This document shows, piece after piece, positions 33,001 to 44,995 of a DNA stretch of 64,000 bases. A program made the position numbers and the translations under genes. The notes under the pieces were generated by a model that saw nothing but the letters and a program-made list of their open reading frames with translations, ran no database searches and was not told the origin of the DNA. The DNA is from Sclerodactyla briareus (taxonomy: Eukaryota > Echinodermata > Holothuroidea > Dendrochirotida > Sclerodactylidae): NCBI GenBank assembly GCA_026419785.1, contig JAODTK010005842.1, forward strand, positions 248,001 to 312,000, given 5' to 3'. Every line of letters begins with the position of its first letter. The first letter of the stretch is position 1.

Positions 33001-33429
33001 TTGAACTTGTGTAGCAAATCTAATCCTACTTCATACCTTTAATAGGTCAACACTGATACACGCTTACAAACGACGCGGAGAGTTCGGGGATACCGTTACA
33101 GTGAAATATTTTATTACATGGAATATTTCATCTTTTTTTTTCTTCCATTTATTTCCATGTCTGTCTTTCATATTTCATACACAATATAGAGCACATGTTT
33201 ACAAAAAAAAAGTATGTTGCAGCATACCAACATATTGGTACCTTGACAAAAACTGATCGGATATAATGCCAAAGAACAATCGAAAGGCATTGTTACTTTT
33301 ATGAAGTTATTCATGTGAAAAGCTCAGGGAAGGTTACAAAAGAACTTTTCAACTCATCGAATGGAATTCCCCGCGCTTCTTTTTTCCGTGGTATTCACTG
33401 GCAAGACAAACTTAAGTAATGAAAAAATG

Positions 33430-34180
33430 AATTACTGTGTGGTACTTCCTCTTCATTTTACAATAAATACAATTAAATTTTAAATATAATTTTTCATGTG
33501 GAGAACCAAAAAGTTAAATGGATGATCTGGTTGGTTGAAACAAAATAAAACATCTCGCTTCGACCACATCTACAATAAAACAAGCAGTCACCCTGCATTC
33601 CCAAAACAAATGTTCCACCAGTTTCATTTTCTGTTTTACAGAAGGTACATAATGGATTCACTGCTATTCTCATAAAATAAAGTAGCCTATTCAATGGCAA
33701 AATTCTGTGAAGAAATTTAAATTGGAAATATTGCAGATTTGGATCTGAACTAGGTCTGAACAAAGTAGAAACGTGACCAGTCGTCTGACGTTATGTCAGA
33801 AAAACTAATCCCCCATTTTTGTTGCGCAGTCGGCTCACTTGAAACACTTTTCAGTAATCTATGATAGACAAATTGTGAGGTGTTACTCGGATTCATAAAC
33901 CTTTCTAATAAATCTTCATTTAGATTCAACCCCTCAGGGGTAGGCCGATATTATTTTTCCAAATGGGTGGAATGCTATTTACTAGACCCCAGTATGTCGT
34001 AAAAGGTAATGCACCAATATTAAATTATTCCTAAAGTCATTGTAATTTGAGGGGCTGTCCATCATCATCATACAATCCTTTATATATTTGATATCTTTGT
34101 GATGTAAATTTTGGTAGAAAACAATGTGGCCATCAACACGAATATACGAATTGTTCCAAATAATCTGCAAACAATAATTT
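33430..34180 (-). mobile_element. Tx1/L1-like non-LTR 3' fragment, copy 3
   Basis: It starts on the minus strand with IIWNNSYIRVDGHIVFYQNL and DIKYIKDC, then SPSNYNDFRN. It continues through RPSSDPNLQYFQFKFLHRIL, NRLLYFMRI and PLCTFCKTENET (33,740-33,620). This copy keeps the longest uninterrupted frame of the three. Shared landmarks but different sequences indicate related, separately inserted members of one family, not tandem duplicates of a single insertion. Confidence 0.75.
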
Positions 34181-34353
34181 CTCTAGGCGGGGAAGGGAAA
34201 AGGAAGACGGACACCATGGCTCTGTACTTGCCAAACAATTTTCGATTTTTTTTTTTCGTATTTTGTTTGAAGAAGATGTATGTGGTTCCCTTCCAGAAAT
34301 AAATATATAACATTATAAGGAAAAAAAGAAGTGGATTTTTCAATTTTGCCTAC

Positions 34354-34581
34354 CTGTACACGATATTTTATCTGATCCGTGGTTCCAAAATGGCGATCCC
34401 GTTGTGTAAATCGTACATACGCTCTTGTATGGCGAACAACGTCTTTGCCACATTTTGTCGATTGATGAAGAAATACCACCTGTACTTTGACCTGCAATTA
34501 CGAAAATGGTGATTGGCGCGTCGATATGACTATTGGCTTAGTGGGGACAATGACTCACTCATCACCGACGGTAAAAGCCAT
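34354..34581 (-). CDS. Candidate 5' end of a small or longer gene, two exons
   Basis: On the minus strand an ATG at 34,581 begins MAFTVGD and runs into a consensus donor (GA|GTGAGT). After a 67-nt intron ending tttcgtaattgcag, exon 2 (34,491-34,354) joins in phase. It reads SKYRWYFFINRQNVAKTL, then FAIQERMYDL, then HNGIAILEPRIR and a TAA, with a further donor (CAG|GTAGGC) 14 nt later. Another frame (VKVQVVFLHQSTKCGKDVV onward) is open for the whole of exon 2 but is out of phase with exon 1. So either this is a protein of about 48 residues, or an indel hides a longer gene continuing into the retroelement-filled DNA below. I do not recognise the family. Confidence 0.33.
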
Positions 34582-35299
34582 CTTGAACCTTCTATTCAGT
34601 ATTTAGTATAGGGGAAATTCAGACGTTGAAAAAAAAGCGCAGCCTAGCGCGTCAAATAGGTGTAGGCCTATTTTCGTCAGACATTCCATGAATTTTCGGA
34701 CAATCTGTTTGGGGTAATTTGTGCCTATCTCTGCTTGAAATCCAAATATCCATTGCCCGTTTTGTCGTTTGCTGCTCGAATTTTATTACCGCGTTCCGAG
34801 AAAGGATCCTGGAGTTCACAGCAGATCGAGAAGAGAAGACGAGCTATCGCCGGTTGTTATGACCATCACTACGGACACAGTTCCTCGATGAGCCTTACTT
34901 GGTCTCTTGAAACCGTACAATTCAAATCTCAGAGAAAAAAAAAATGAGTATAGGCGCCTTATGAGAGAAATAAAGAGCCAAACCTACAACCAGGTCAAGT
35001 TTACCGTACACCGATAAGCATACCTGTTTTTATAGTGTTTCAATTCAGGTCAGACCCTCTCGATGGGTTTTCTATTAAATGCGGCGTGCGGTATGTAATA
35101 TTAATCAGAGGAATGAACAATGATGAGTCAAAATTTACAGTCGGCACATCAGTACTCGCGTAATCGCCCTAAGATAGATTTCTCTCACTATCGTTATCGT
35201 CAGTGCATGAAGATTGGAAGGTGGTGTGTCAAGGCGGCGATTTGTGTTGGCGATTGGGGGAGGGGGACGGACAAGATTAATTTTATCTATGCGGATCGC

Positions 35300-36870
35300 C
35301 ACCACAGGTTGGCGTCGTTTGACAGACCCCTAGATTCCAGGAAAAGGCACTTCCCGAAGCCTTATGAGACAGTAAGCAGGCATTCCTAAAATTGATAACA
35401 AATTTTTATTTTAGGAAAGATTCTCCTTATCGCCTCAGGGATAAATTTCAAGGTTTGCGTGTGCATGCTGTCACTGCTGTGACATTCTAAACTACGATGG
35501 AAGTGAGATTACAGTCATGAAGGAATGAAATTGGGCAATAGCAAAAACCACTGCGTTCGCGCGAGATCTTGCAGGATCCAATTCGATTACACTGACCCCT
35601 CTCTGACCTATCACTTAGATAGGATTTCTCACTCAAAGATTACGGCCCCCATATTTATCTCCTTTGCGGACCACCGGCCATGGGAGAGACACCCATGGGG
35701 ATAGCAGGTGCCGAATGGAGGATGAGTGTATGCAGGGGCGACGATCTGTGTCAAATATTGGGGGGGAATATGAGGCTGGCACCATCTTAAGCGGCGCGCC
35801 ACCATGGTTGGCGCGGGCGTACTTGAGAATTTTCCGTTTTACAGAGCCCCCCAGATTGCAGGAAACGGCATCCTGGCCAATAGCAGTAAGTAACATCCCT
35901 AAAATTGGCAATAATTTTCAGAAATTTAGATCGGCCTATCAAGAAACCTTCTTGTGTTCGATGTTTATCCTTACAATTCGGGCCACCATCAGTGGACGCG
36001 TAGGGTACAAGGAAAATTCTCGTTTTAATACCCCCCCCTCCAGATTGCAGGAAACGGTACTTCCTGGGCCGTATGGCAATTACGCAAACGTCCAAAAAAT
36101 TGGCAATGAATTGCAAAGAATTATATATCAAGAAGCGTTCTTTAGGAACTATCGATGTTTATTCCATACAATTCGGGCCACCATCAGTGGACTCCTAGGG
36201 TACACGTACATCTTGAGCCTTACAGAACCCCCAGACTGCCGGAGAAGGGACTTCCCGGGTCTTTGACGTAATCACACCCTTGGAATTGCAAGTAACTACC
36301 CGAAATTTATTCTCACAAACGCTCTTGAGGAACTGATCTATGTGCATTCATTACAATTCGCGTCACCATCAGTTGACCGTAGGGGTACAAGGAAATTGAA
36401 GCCTTACGAACCCCCCAGACTGCCGGAGGGCGAAACGAGCGATTCCCGGGTCTTATGGCAGTAGCAACACCCCTTGGTATGACAATAAGTCCCGAAAAAC
36501 TTATATCTCAAGAAAACGCTCTTGAAGGAACTGATCTATGCTCATTCATTACGATTCGCGCCCACATCAGTGGACGGTAGGTACAAGGAAAAAATTGGAG
36601 CCTTACGACCCCCAGAGTGCCGGACACGGTACTTCCCGGGTCTTATCTGTTAGCAACATCCTGGAATTGACAATATAAATTCCCGAAAATATCTCAAGGA
36701 AACGTATTAAAGGAAATGATCTTGTTCATTCATCACAATCGCCCACCACCAGTCTCACAGACCCCCCTTCCCCCGAACCCCCCCCGATTGGCGAAGCGGC
36801 ACTTCCCGGGGCCCGGGCTTTATGGCAGTAATCCGCATCACTGAAATTGACAATAAATTCCGAAAACTGA
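35300..36870 (+). repeat. Tandem satellite E, about 185-190 bp unit
   Basis: Six to seven units carry ccccccagattgcaggaaacggcacttcc, then tatggcagtaa, an aaaattggcaataaattc stretch, and ttacaattcgggccaccatcagtggacgcgtagggtacaaggaaaa. Anchors fall near 35,850, 36,039, 36,231, 36,412, 36,605 and 36,782, with a more divergent start near 35,330. The 200-codon frame across the array is a shadow: the stop-free frame shifts between units. Confidence 0.82.
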
Positions 36871-37683
36871 ATCGATGTTAATTCTTCCATTCCTACCATA
36901 GCCCTAGTTTAGAGGTCTTCCATCGAGGACCCTTCCAATTGGATTAGAAGTTGCCCGCTTCTTAAAAATTTGCTTGAACATCATGTCATGGAAAATGTAG
37001 GCATATTTCGGGGCATTGTGATTAAAAGGAATGAGCAGTCAGCAGTAAAATTCGGTAATTTTTTCAGATGTTCCCGATTCAAAATTTTCGTCTCCAAAAT
37101 TGTAATGTCATCAGAATTGGTCGCCCCGCATCGCGCCTATAGTGACCATACGTCAATTCACGTAACACGCCATGTGATGGCACGATCCACCTGTCATGAT
37201 GTTTTTGTTGCAGATAGCTTTCATCTTTAAGAAACAGCACGTCAGGCTGGCAAAGCCATGCATGCAGTCTGAACAAAAAGGATCAGAAGTAGACTAAACT
37301 CTAGCTATTGGTTGTGTGCAGTGTTAAGAAAATGGCAAGTGGTTTCAGCTTGTTGTTTGTAGTGGGGGGGGGGGGTGCAACATGAACCACGTCCCAAACC
37401 AAATTCTCCTTGTGGCCTACCCATATGTTCACCCCACTGAAGATGGGCAGTAGGGAAGAAGAAAAGTCATATTTGAATTAGAATCTGACAAATTATTGTA
37501 TACATGGGCATAACTGTGTTACATGTAACGGCAAAGACAGAATACAGCGCGCGCAGCGCGAACTTTTGGCATTTTGGACTTCTCAACATAGAAATTAAGC
37601 AATCTGATAAGAAATATGAGTTAGACCCTTGCGTTATGGCAGCACTGTACACTCATATGATTATAGGCTTTTTCACCAGTCCG

Positions 37684-37779
37684 CAAAATATTGGGGGGGG
37701 GGCATTTTGATATTTGTCCCCCCCACCAAAAATATTGGGGGACATGTCCCCCGTCCCCCCCGTGATCGCCGCCCATGAG
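37684..37779 (-). repeat. GGCGGCGATCACGG foldback repeat, reverse copy
   Basis: A G run of ten, then catttttgatatttgtcccccccacc, then aaaatattgggggacatgtccccc, then cccgtgatcgccgccca. It is the reverse complement of the segment at 41,803-41,882. The poly-G and poly-C runs pair as a foldback, and the two copies share the gacatgtcc core. Confidence 0.62.
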
Positions 37780-37837
37780 TGTATGACACAGAAGGAAAAA
37801 CCGCAACTACGCGCGAAGCTGGCGCGAATATTTTGCG

Positions 37838-38425
37838 CTTTTGGACATTCCATTGAAAAGTCAGCAATCTTTGGATATAAACTTATCTTCATCTGAATTT
37901 TGGATCATATCTTTGCACGAATGTGTGGCATTCCCTGGCCGAATCTCAGACGGCTTTTTTTTTTTTAGATGTTCCTACCGAACCGTGTTCATGCCCCTCA
38001 ACATGTGCACCGTTCACGTACAATTTCAAACAAGTGGTCGCCCCCATTAAATTGATTGCTGTTACTCTATGTTTAAATTGCAAATAGACCATACTGCAAA
38101 AGAATCGCAGTTCCCGCCAGGAGGTAGACTTACCGCGTCGCCTCAACCTCCTTTCTTTCGAAAGCCCACAAAAGTTTACACTTTGGGACATTCCATCGAA
38201 AATTCAGGCGATATTTGGACTGTCTTTTCTTCTTGAATTTTGAATCATGTTTTTTTACAGCGCAATATGTGGCTTTCCCTGGCTTCATTTTCGATGCCGC
38301 ACCGTGTGATAATCTTATTTGCGGACCACATAATATAGTTATATTATGTGCACCGCGCACCAACTTTCAGCAAATGGTCGCAACCATGAATTAAAAAAAT
38401 CACACATACCGCCAGGTGGTAGTCC
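37838..38425 (+). repeat. Tandem duplication of about 300 bp
   Basis: Two copies (from about 37,838 and about 38,165) share tttggacattccattgaaaa, then gaattttggatcatattttt, tgtggcattccctgg, gtgcaccg and caaatggtcgc, and end near gccaggaggtag. Divergence is moderate. A gcgcgaagctggcgcgaat box precedes copy 1, and another gcgcgcagcgcgaac box lies at 37,549. I see no coding frame. Confidence 0.6.
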
Positions 38426-38429
38426 CACT

Positions 38430-39160
38430 GTTTAGAGAGCAACAACCGAGCTGGTAAGCCAGTCTTACGCAAACGTTAGGGACTGACTTCTCAGCAATGA
38501 CACATCTCAGTGGAATAAGCGTACAGGAAGTTCTGTCCATAATCCGGACGTGTGGGTGTGTGGTCAGTTGATTATTCTGCTACTTGCCTGCTTAGATTGA
38601 ATATTAGGATTTTAGGGCCCTTGAAAGTTTCGTTTTGTTACAGATGTTGAATATTTGGCAAGGAATCATTACGCATAGTTGCGGTCTTGTTCATAGTTAT
38701 TGTACACATAGTTTGAGATAAAATCATTAAGTTGTAAAATGACTGAATCCCACAAATGTAATCAGGCTTATTGTTCCAATTCGATAGTACGCCCTCTAAT
38801 TTGCCGTTGAGGCGGACCAGAGAGAAATGGCATCCACAGTCGTATATATCTCCTGTAACATGCTAATTAGTTATATCCCGAATGTACTAATCGGCATACG
38901 TATGACCCATGGACATTCAATAACTGATTTGAAGCAGTATTCACATGTGTTTCTTACAACTTTGATTGGTCGATAATGAGACACTCCAAGTTGGGAATCG
39001 CTTCCGAATATAGGAGCAATATTAGCACTCTTCAAGTGGGGAAAAAAGGCTCCCGAAACTACAGAATATCGATATGATTGATGCTCTCAGCTATTCCGGC
39101 AGCTGAGATATTGAAGGAAAATACGAACTTATTTAATCTAGACAGTAGACATGTAGTCCA
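38430..39160. other. No feature recognised
   Basis: About 730 bp of moderately AT-rich DNA with no supported exon, RNA gene or recognised repeat. Confidence 0.4.
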
Positions 39161-39161
39161 G

Positions 39162-39310
39162 CACACACACAAACACACACACACACCACACACACACACA
39201 CACACCACACACACACACACGCACACACACACACACACACCACACACACACACACACACACGCACACACACACACACACGCACACACACACACACCACAC
39301 ACACACACAC

Positions 39311-39342
<32 letters not shown>
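39162..39342. repeat. Long CA microsatellite
   Basis: About 180 bp of (CA)n with occasional CC and CG interruptions. The 60-110 codon His-Thr or Cys-Val frames on the two strands are translations of it and are not genes. A second CA tract lies at 39,715-39,800. Between them is DNA with repeated ggggatat boxes, also seen near 5,200-5,330. Confidence 0.95.
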
Positions 39343-39344
<2 letters not shown>

Positions 39345-40069
39345 TTCTTGGGATTGCCGTCAATCGGGGGATGGATACGCATGTAAATCCTCACTAGTGA
39401 AGTGGGATAACCCGCCGACTGTGGATATCCCCAGTTGTCATCTGCTTTTTAAGTATGCAAACGGGTAGAGGGTGCTATGAACATATTTAGAGGGGAGGGG
39501 GTGAGTTGCCTCGGTTGCCTGGTACAGAACGGATGAAATCGGATTTTACATGGAAACTGGGGATATATAGATACACACATCCGTTTTACATCCATCAATT
39601 GGGGATATATCCATAGTCGCTTACGAACGTAACATCCCCGTTTTCATAGTACAAACCTGATACACAATACACACATTGTAAATATCCTCGATTAACGCCT
39701 ATTACAAGAACGCACAGACACAGACACACACACACACACATACACACACACACGAACACACACACACGAACACACACACACGAACACACACGCACCAAAA
39801 AGGCGCGCGTGCCCATGGGTCCATATGGATTCCTTTGGCAGAGTGACAGGGTCAAAAAAAAACCAAAAAAGATGGTTTATCAGCTTCCCAGTCCGCCTAC
39901 TGATCCCTGGAAGGTACTTCGTTGCCCCAACAACAGTAGGCTATTCGTAACGGCATGTTTCACAGCGCGTTCGTTCATGGACAACAACCCATTTAGTAGT
40001 CCGTGCCCTCATCCTATCGAGAATGACTATGGGAACAGCCTTCACCTTTGCGAAACGAAAGCCGACATT

Positions 40070-40460
40070 CTACGGTTTCAACGGATCCAAAACTGGGCTG
40101 CCTAAATAATCTGACAGGTCGCGTACTGAGAGCATTCAACACCATCCTCGCTTAGACTGCACTGGCTACCCATCGACAAGAGGATCCATTCCAAATTATT
40201 GTGCTGTGTTTACCGATGTCTCCATGGGTCAGCCCCGCAATACTTATCATCCTGTGTCACAATCCACACTCCAACTCGTCTTAACCTCCGAACCTCTGCA
40301 GATACCCGCATAATGGAACACATTACCACTAGAATTCCTTAATCAGTTCAGCGTCGTTTCTTCCAGTTGGCATCTTTGAGCACGTTTGAGAAGCATCTAA
40401 AGACGTTTCAATACGCTTGACCTGTTGATTTTGCGTGCTTTATAGGCCTACGATCTTTAT
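40070..40460 (+). mobile_element. CR1/L2-like non-LTR reverse transcriptase tail
   Basis: Plus-strand frames read RFQRIQNWAA, then HWLPIDKRI, then KLLCCVYRCLHGSAPQYLSS, then PTRLNLRTSADTR. This is the conserved C-terminal block of CR1/L2/Jockey-type polymerases: +LQ..QN.AARL, L(H)WLPV..RI.FK, ...+.L.G.AP.YL..L. Two shifts and stops are present. Weaker polymerase-like sequence extends back to about 39,880. The rest of the element is missing. Confidence 0.75.
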
Positions 40461-40519
40461 GGAGGCATGCGCTTTATGAATATAATTTTGTATGTATGTG
40501 TCAACTCACAGGAAGCAAG

Positions 40520-41800
40520 TATATTGTAAGACTGTTAGCCTGCCGATCAGGAATCACATTGTCGTAGTCGAGCTCCCGTGGTCCAGTCACACTGTATTAC
40601 TTTCATAGCGAGTATCCTACAATTTTGGACGAAATAGTTGGGACACTTGGCAGAGCATTTCGAGTAGAAAAGACCTATGGGTCGATATGGGGTGCATGAG
40701 TAACGTGCCAGGAAAAAAAAATAATTGGACTACATCCCCCACCCCCGTCCTCCCCTGAACATGTTGCACTTTGTTAACTTCTCCGCTGCAGACATCAACA
40801 TTGAACGGGGAAGCGGGGGTGTCCCAAAGGATTTTGTCCAAGATTGTAGGCAGCAGCCTGCCGACCTCCACTAGTTGTTTAATCCTATACACACCCGCCT
40901 TAGCAAGTGGTTATAACATCTATATTTGGAGACTTTAGACAGGCCCCTGCGAAGGGGGGGGGTGGTTGGCGCTAGGGGATCTGCACGCCCCCATATTTTC
41001 TACCGCTTTCAGGTCATTTGGGGTTGTCCAGCACCCCAGTCGATTTTTGAGCTTAAAGGCTGTCATGGATCAATATTTGCCACGTAATTTTGTATCCCGT
41101 TATGATCATCTGGCTGCGTTAAGTTGTTATTCAGTATACTTGAGTCAACTGAATGGAAGATATTCCAATATTACCCCAATTCACTTGATTATTTTGATGA
41201 TTGATCTGATCGTATTGGGAAAAGATCTCTTAATGGTTCCTTATAATTGTTTTATGAAATCCTCAAGGCACCTAACAACTTGATAGAATACCGAAAAATT
41301 GAATTTTTCAAGAATTTTCATCTGTATATAAAAATGTACGTATTGTATGTTGGCTGCGGCACCATTAGCGATCAACATTCAAACATGGGAGGGGTTTACC
41401 ATTGGACCCGGCTCACCGACCGGTATAGCCGTAGTGGACTGGTTGCCAGTGTAAAGTTTCCTTGGCGAATCTCAGCACTTTGGTTCTATCGCCGTAGTTG
41501 TGCTTTGTTTAATCTTGTGTAATGGACGTGAACATGGTTAAGTCAGTAGCAACTGGCTTTTCCGGTGGTCTGTGAGGCCTGATTTGTTTTAATTCATTTG
41601 CCTCGCTCCGCGCCACCGATGACATTATGCTTTGGCGGGCACATCACCATAAAACACAGACCCCCGAAAAGGCCTACTACGTGCAAAAACCGCGTCTTAC
41701 GGCTGTAGGCACACAATGATCTAGGCATAGGCCTACTTATGACTAGGCATACACATGGACGGAATTCAACATATTTGATTCCTTAAAAAAAGAATCATTA
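40520..41800. other. No gene seen
   Basis: Short minus-strand (40,617-40,892) and plus-strand (40,966-41,283) frames exist but have no motif, splice context or clear codon bias. A G run lies at 40,957. Nothing else is recognised. Confidence 0.35.
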
Positions 41801-41802
41801 CC

Positions 41803-41882
41803 ATGGGCGGCGATCACGGAGGGGGGGGGGGGACATGTCCCCTCAATATTTTTTGTTGGGGGGGGACATGATATCAAATTCC
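41803..41882 (+). repeat. GGCGGCGATCACGG foldback repeat, forward copy
   Basis: The sequence ccatgggcggcgatcacgg is followed by a G run of about 13, acatgtcccctcaatattttttgttgggggggg and acatgatatcaaat. It pairs with the reverse copy at 37,684-37,779. Confidence 0.62.
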
Positions 41883-41969
41883 CGCTGACAACTTATACGT
41901 TCCTCTAGATGCTCCGTTTGTGAACAGTGTCCTTTTATCTTGCCTAACTGTTTTCATAATCGTCTCCAG

Positions 41970-42070
41970 ATCACATTTCCGCAGCAAGCAGTCGGTTCTC
42001 ATCAACCCTCCGACTGTCCGAGCCATTGCTTGATTACCCCCTCGAATTTTGTGAATGGCTTGCAGATCCC
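41970..42070 (+). CDS. Candidate internal exon, unknown
   Basis: It has a good acceptor (ttcataatcgtctccag) and a consensus donor (CCC|GTAAGT), and is 101 nt. Two frames are open; the more protein-like reads SSRFSSTLRLSEPLLDYPLE, then FCEWLADP. It is on the same strand as the kinase exons and 7 kb upstream, so it could belong to that gene, but I see no match to a kinase N-terminus. Confidence 0.3.
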
Positions 42071-42869
42071 GTAAGTGATGTCGGTAGAGTAACTGATTTA
42101 GAGAAGCATGGGTTCATTCACAGACATACTGATAGAGAGTATATGTATGGGATCATTTCATGCAGGGATACATATGTACTCATGCAGTTATGCAACACTT
42201 CAGAGCTTTGTGAATTGTAAACAAAAGCAGACTACAAAACAACATCCGGTGTGTACCGTAGCAGTCGATTTCAACTACTCACTCGTAACGCCGACAGCGC
42301 GCAGCATGCAGGCCTAGACTTCGAGCTAGTTGAATGATGGAACTACGCTACTGGGGACTAGGTCTAGTGAAAAACTAGTGGAATTCAACTTGATCCAAGA
42401 TCAGTTCGGGCACAGCCCAGAAAAGCTGCAGATCAATTTGAATAGTTCTTTGTTGCCATAAATTAGCAGTTGTGATTTGGAATTTCCTCCTATGAATCGA
42501 GATCGCGAGAATGAACGAGATTGTTCTTCAACTGTGTTGAATGTTAACCGTGAACAGTTCATCATGGGATTGCGGCAAATTCGCGCAGTCAAATAAGAAA
42601 ACAACCGACACAGTCACAAGAAGTTTATGCAGCGTGCGTAGCCTAGGCTGATTATTTGTTGTATTGTAGAAGTTTGCTCTTCTCTTCATTAGTCTCTTCT
42701 CAAATAGCATGCTTCGGTGCAACTGCAACGTGGTAAGGGTCGACCTAAATTCTTACAGTCACAGGTTACTAACACACAGTCAGCAGTAGGAAGGGATTGA
42801 TGCATGCTTTGGTACATGAGGCCAAGGGTTCAGTTCGTGACGTACTATTAGCATGTTCCCTATCACCAT

Positions 42870-43945
42870 GGGAAACCTGAATATTTGAAACTTGAATATT
42901 TGAAATATTTTTCACAGACTGGGGTATTCTCCCAAATTTTGTTGTATGTTTTCTTTTCTAATTGTTGAAATTCTGAGTATTAACATTAGCTTTAACAAAT
43001 ATTGATGTTCCCACTTCCAGGTTCAATATTTCAAGGGTTCAATTTCAATGTTCCCAGGGTTCTATGTTCCCCATTTTCATTTCATTCCAATGCTGGCGAT
43101 GGTAACAAGGTTAATTCCAGGGTTTGATATTCCCAGAAATATTTGGCTTCACAGGTTCAATATTTCCCTGAGGTTCAATGTTTAACTTCCCAGGGTTTGA
43201 TGTTTCCTGTTTTCATGTTATCTGAATGCTGGCGATGATAAAGGTTTTACTCCGGGGTTTGATATTCCCAGAAATATTTGGCTTCACAGGTTCAATATTT
43301 CAAAGGTCAGATGTTCCCTGTTTGCATGTTATATAATGCTGTGATGTAACAAGGTTCCTTACTCCAGGGTTTTAATAATATTCCCAAAAAATATTGATGT
43401 TCCCAGGCCTCAATGTTTCTAGGGTTCAAGGTTCACTTTTTCATTTCATTCAAATGCTGATGATGGTGGAAATGAGGTCCTACTTCCATGGATTTGATAT
43501 CTTCCCGATGTTCCCAGGGTTATCCTACAGTTTTTCAAGGTTTGATGTTCCCAGGGTTCAATGTTCCCCATTTCTCATGTTATTTGAATGCTGGTGATGG
43601 TAATAATGAGAGTTCCTTACTCCCAGGGTTTTTTAATATGGGAACCCTGAAATACTGATGTTCCAAGGGTTCAAGTATTCGAGGGTTCAATGCTCCTGAG
43701 GGTCAATAACCTTGGGAATGTCAACCCGTGGGGAAAGGATAGGGTTACCCCTAACAGTTATTCCATTCCTACAAATATGGAGAACATGGAAACCGTACCG
43801 GGAAATTGGAACTTGAAAACATTGAACCTTGGGAAGATCATACCCTGGGATCATTGGACCCTGGGGATATAAAAGTATCAAACCCCGGAAAATCATCATG
43901 GGAACTTGAACCTGGGGACATTAAACCTTGGGAACATTAACAAGC
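42870..43945. repeat. Tandem satellite F, about 120-135 bp, with orientation switch
   Basis: Five forward units carry aatgctggcgatggtaacaagg (anchors near 43,089, 43,212, 43,333, 43,451 and 43,588), with cagggtttgatattcccagaaatattt and repeated ttcccagggttcaatgttccc boxes. From about 43,710 the same boxes appear reverse-complemented (gaaccttgggaa, accctgggatcattgg, ccttgggaacatt). The array therefore changes direction inside the window. Confidence 0.8.
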
Positions 43946-43949
43946 CCCT

Positions 43950-44900
43950 TACATCTGAGTCTATTAACATACCAACTAAAACCAAAGAGCCATAATCCCA
44001 AGCCTTTTCTTACAAACACTAAAAACCTGACACCAAACCCCACAACTAACCCCTATTCCCCTTCCACCACTTCTAATATTTACCAGTAACTCTATACTCT
44101 TACAGGGCATATGGGGTGATTAAGTGTAATGGTTGAGGATTATCACTATTGCCAACTTAGGTCAGAGAGTAGTAAAAATCATCTGACACGGCAAATCCAG
44201 CCATATTAATACTCTAGTGAACATCATAATGTTAAAGAGATTAAAAAAATCATTCAAATATTACTTCGTTCCAGGTTCATAGCATGTTCGGTTGGGAAGG
44301 TAAATGGCTTCTCAAATTTCAATATTTGGTTGATTGGGTAAACTGGCAACTTTTTATGATGTCATATTATATAGTGAGGGAAAGTTAGACATAAAACCTT
44401 TTCCTCAAAAATTGGTAGATATGGCATCATCAAATGTTGCCAATTTGCACAAATGCCAACTAGCAGTGATAAATTAATGATCTTTAGAAATTCCTAACTT
44501 TATAACCAAACAAGTTATGAACATGAAACAAGTGCTTGGCATATTTTCAATGCACAATCATATGACATTCAAATACTTTTGGCTGGAACTTTCCTTTTAT
44601 TGTCTACATCGTAAATTTTATGTAAGACCGATATTTCTGGACAAAGCAGTTGTCCAAAAAGATTCTTTCTCTGCACACAAATTGGACACTAGGCCTATCA
44701 GCTCTACCTGGAGTTTACATGATGTTCAGCCCCTCATCTTGGCTTCTTGGTTGGGTATTGCCAAAGAGAACAGTCATTGGATATAAAGACGGTTAATGAT
44801 CCTTGAAATCCACGTTAAGCTGTTCTGGTTTGATTTGTTCGTGTCAGGACTACGGCTGGAAATTGAAATTTTGTTGCAGGACACTCTAGTGTTTGAGTAA
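43950..44900. other. No gene seen
   Basis: AT-rich DNA. An 89-codon frame at 44,517-44,786 has no motif or splice context, and I treat it as chance. Confidence 0.35.
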
Positions 44901-44904
44901 CGCA

Positions 44905-44995
44905 GGTCCAGTGGCGGCGCAAGGGGGGGGGGGGTGGGGGCATTTGCCCCCAACTTTAACTTGCCCCCCCAGCAGTTGCCCCCCCCAGTTTGAGC
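44905..44995. repeat. Poly-G/poly-C foldback repeat
   Basis: The sequence agtggcggcgcaag is followed by a G run of about 12, gcatttgcccccaac, then ttgccccccc and ttgccccccc. Its layout resembles 47,500-47,605, which ends gctggcgtcgccacggcgac. Confidence 0.55.

Noticed and set aside
35664-36266. 200-codon plus-strand ORF
   Set aside because: It runs through tandem satellite E units and no protein motif is present.
39059-39394. His-Thr and Cys-Val repeat proteins on both strands
   Set aside because: Direct translation of a (CA)n microsatellite.
40617-40892. 91-codon minus-strand ORF
   Set aside because: No recognisable motif or splice context; lies in repeat-like DNA near the CR1-like tail.
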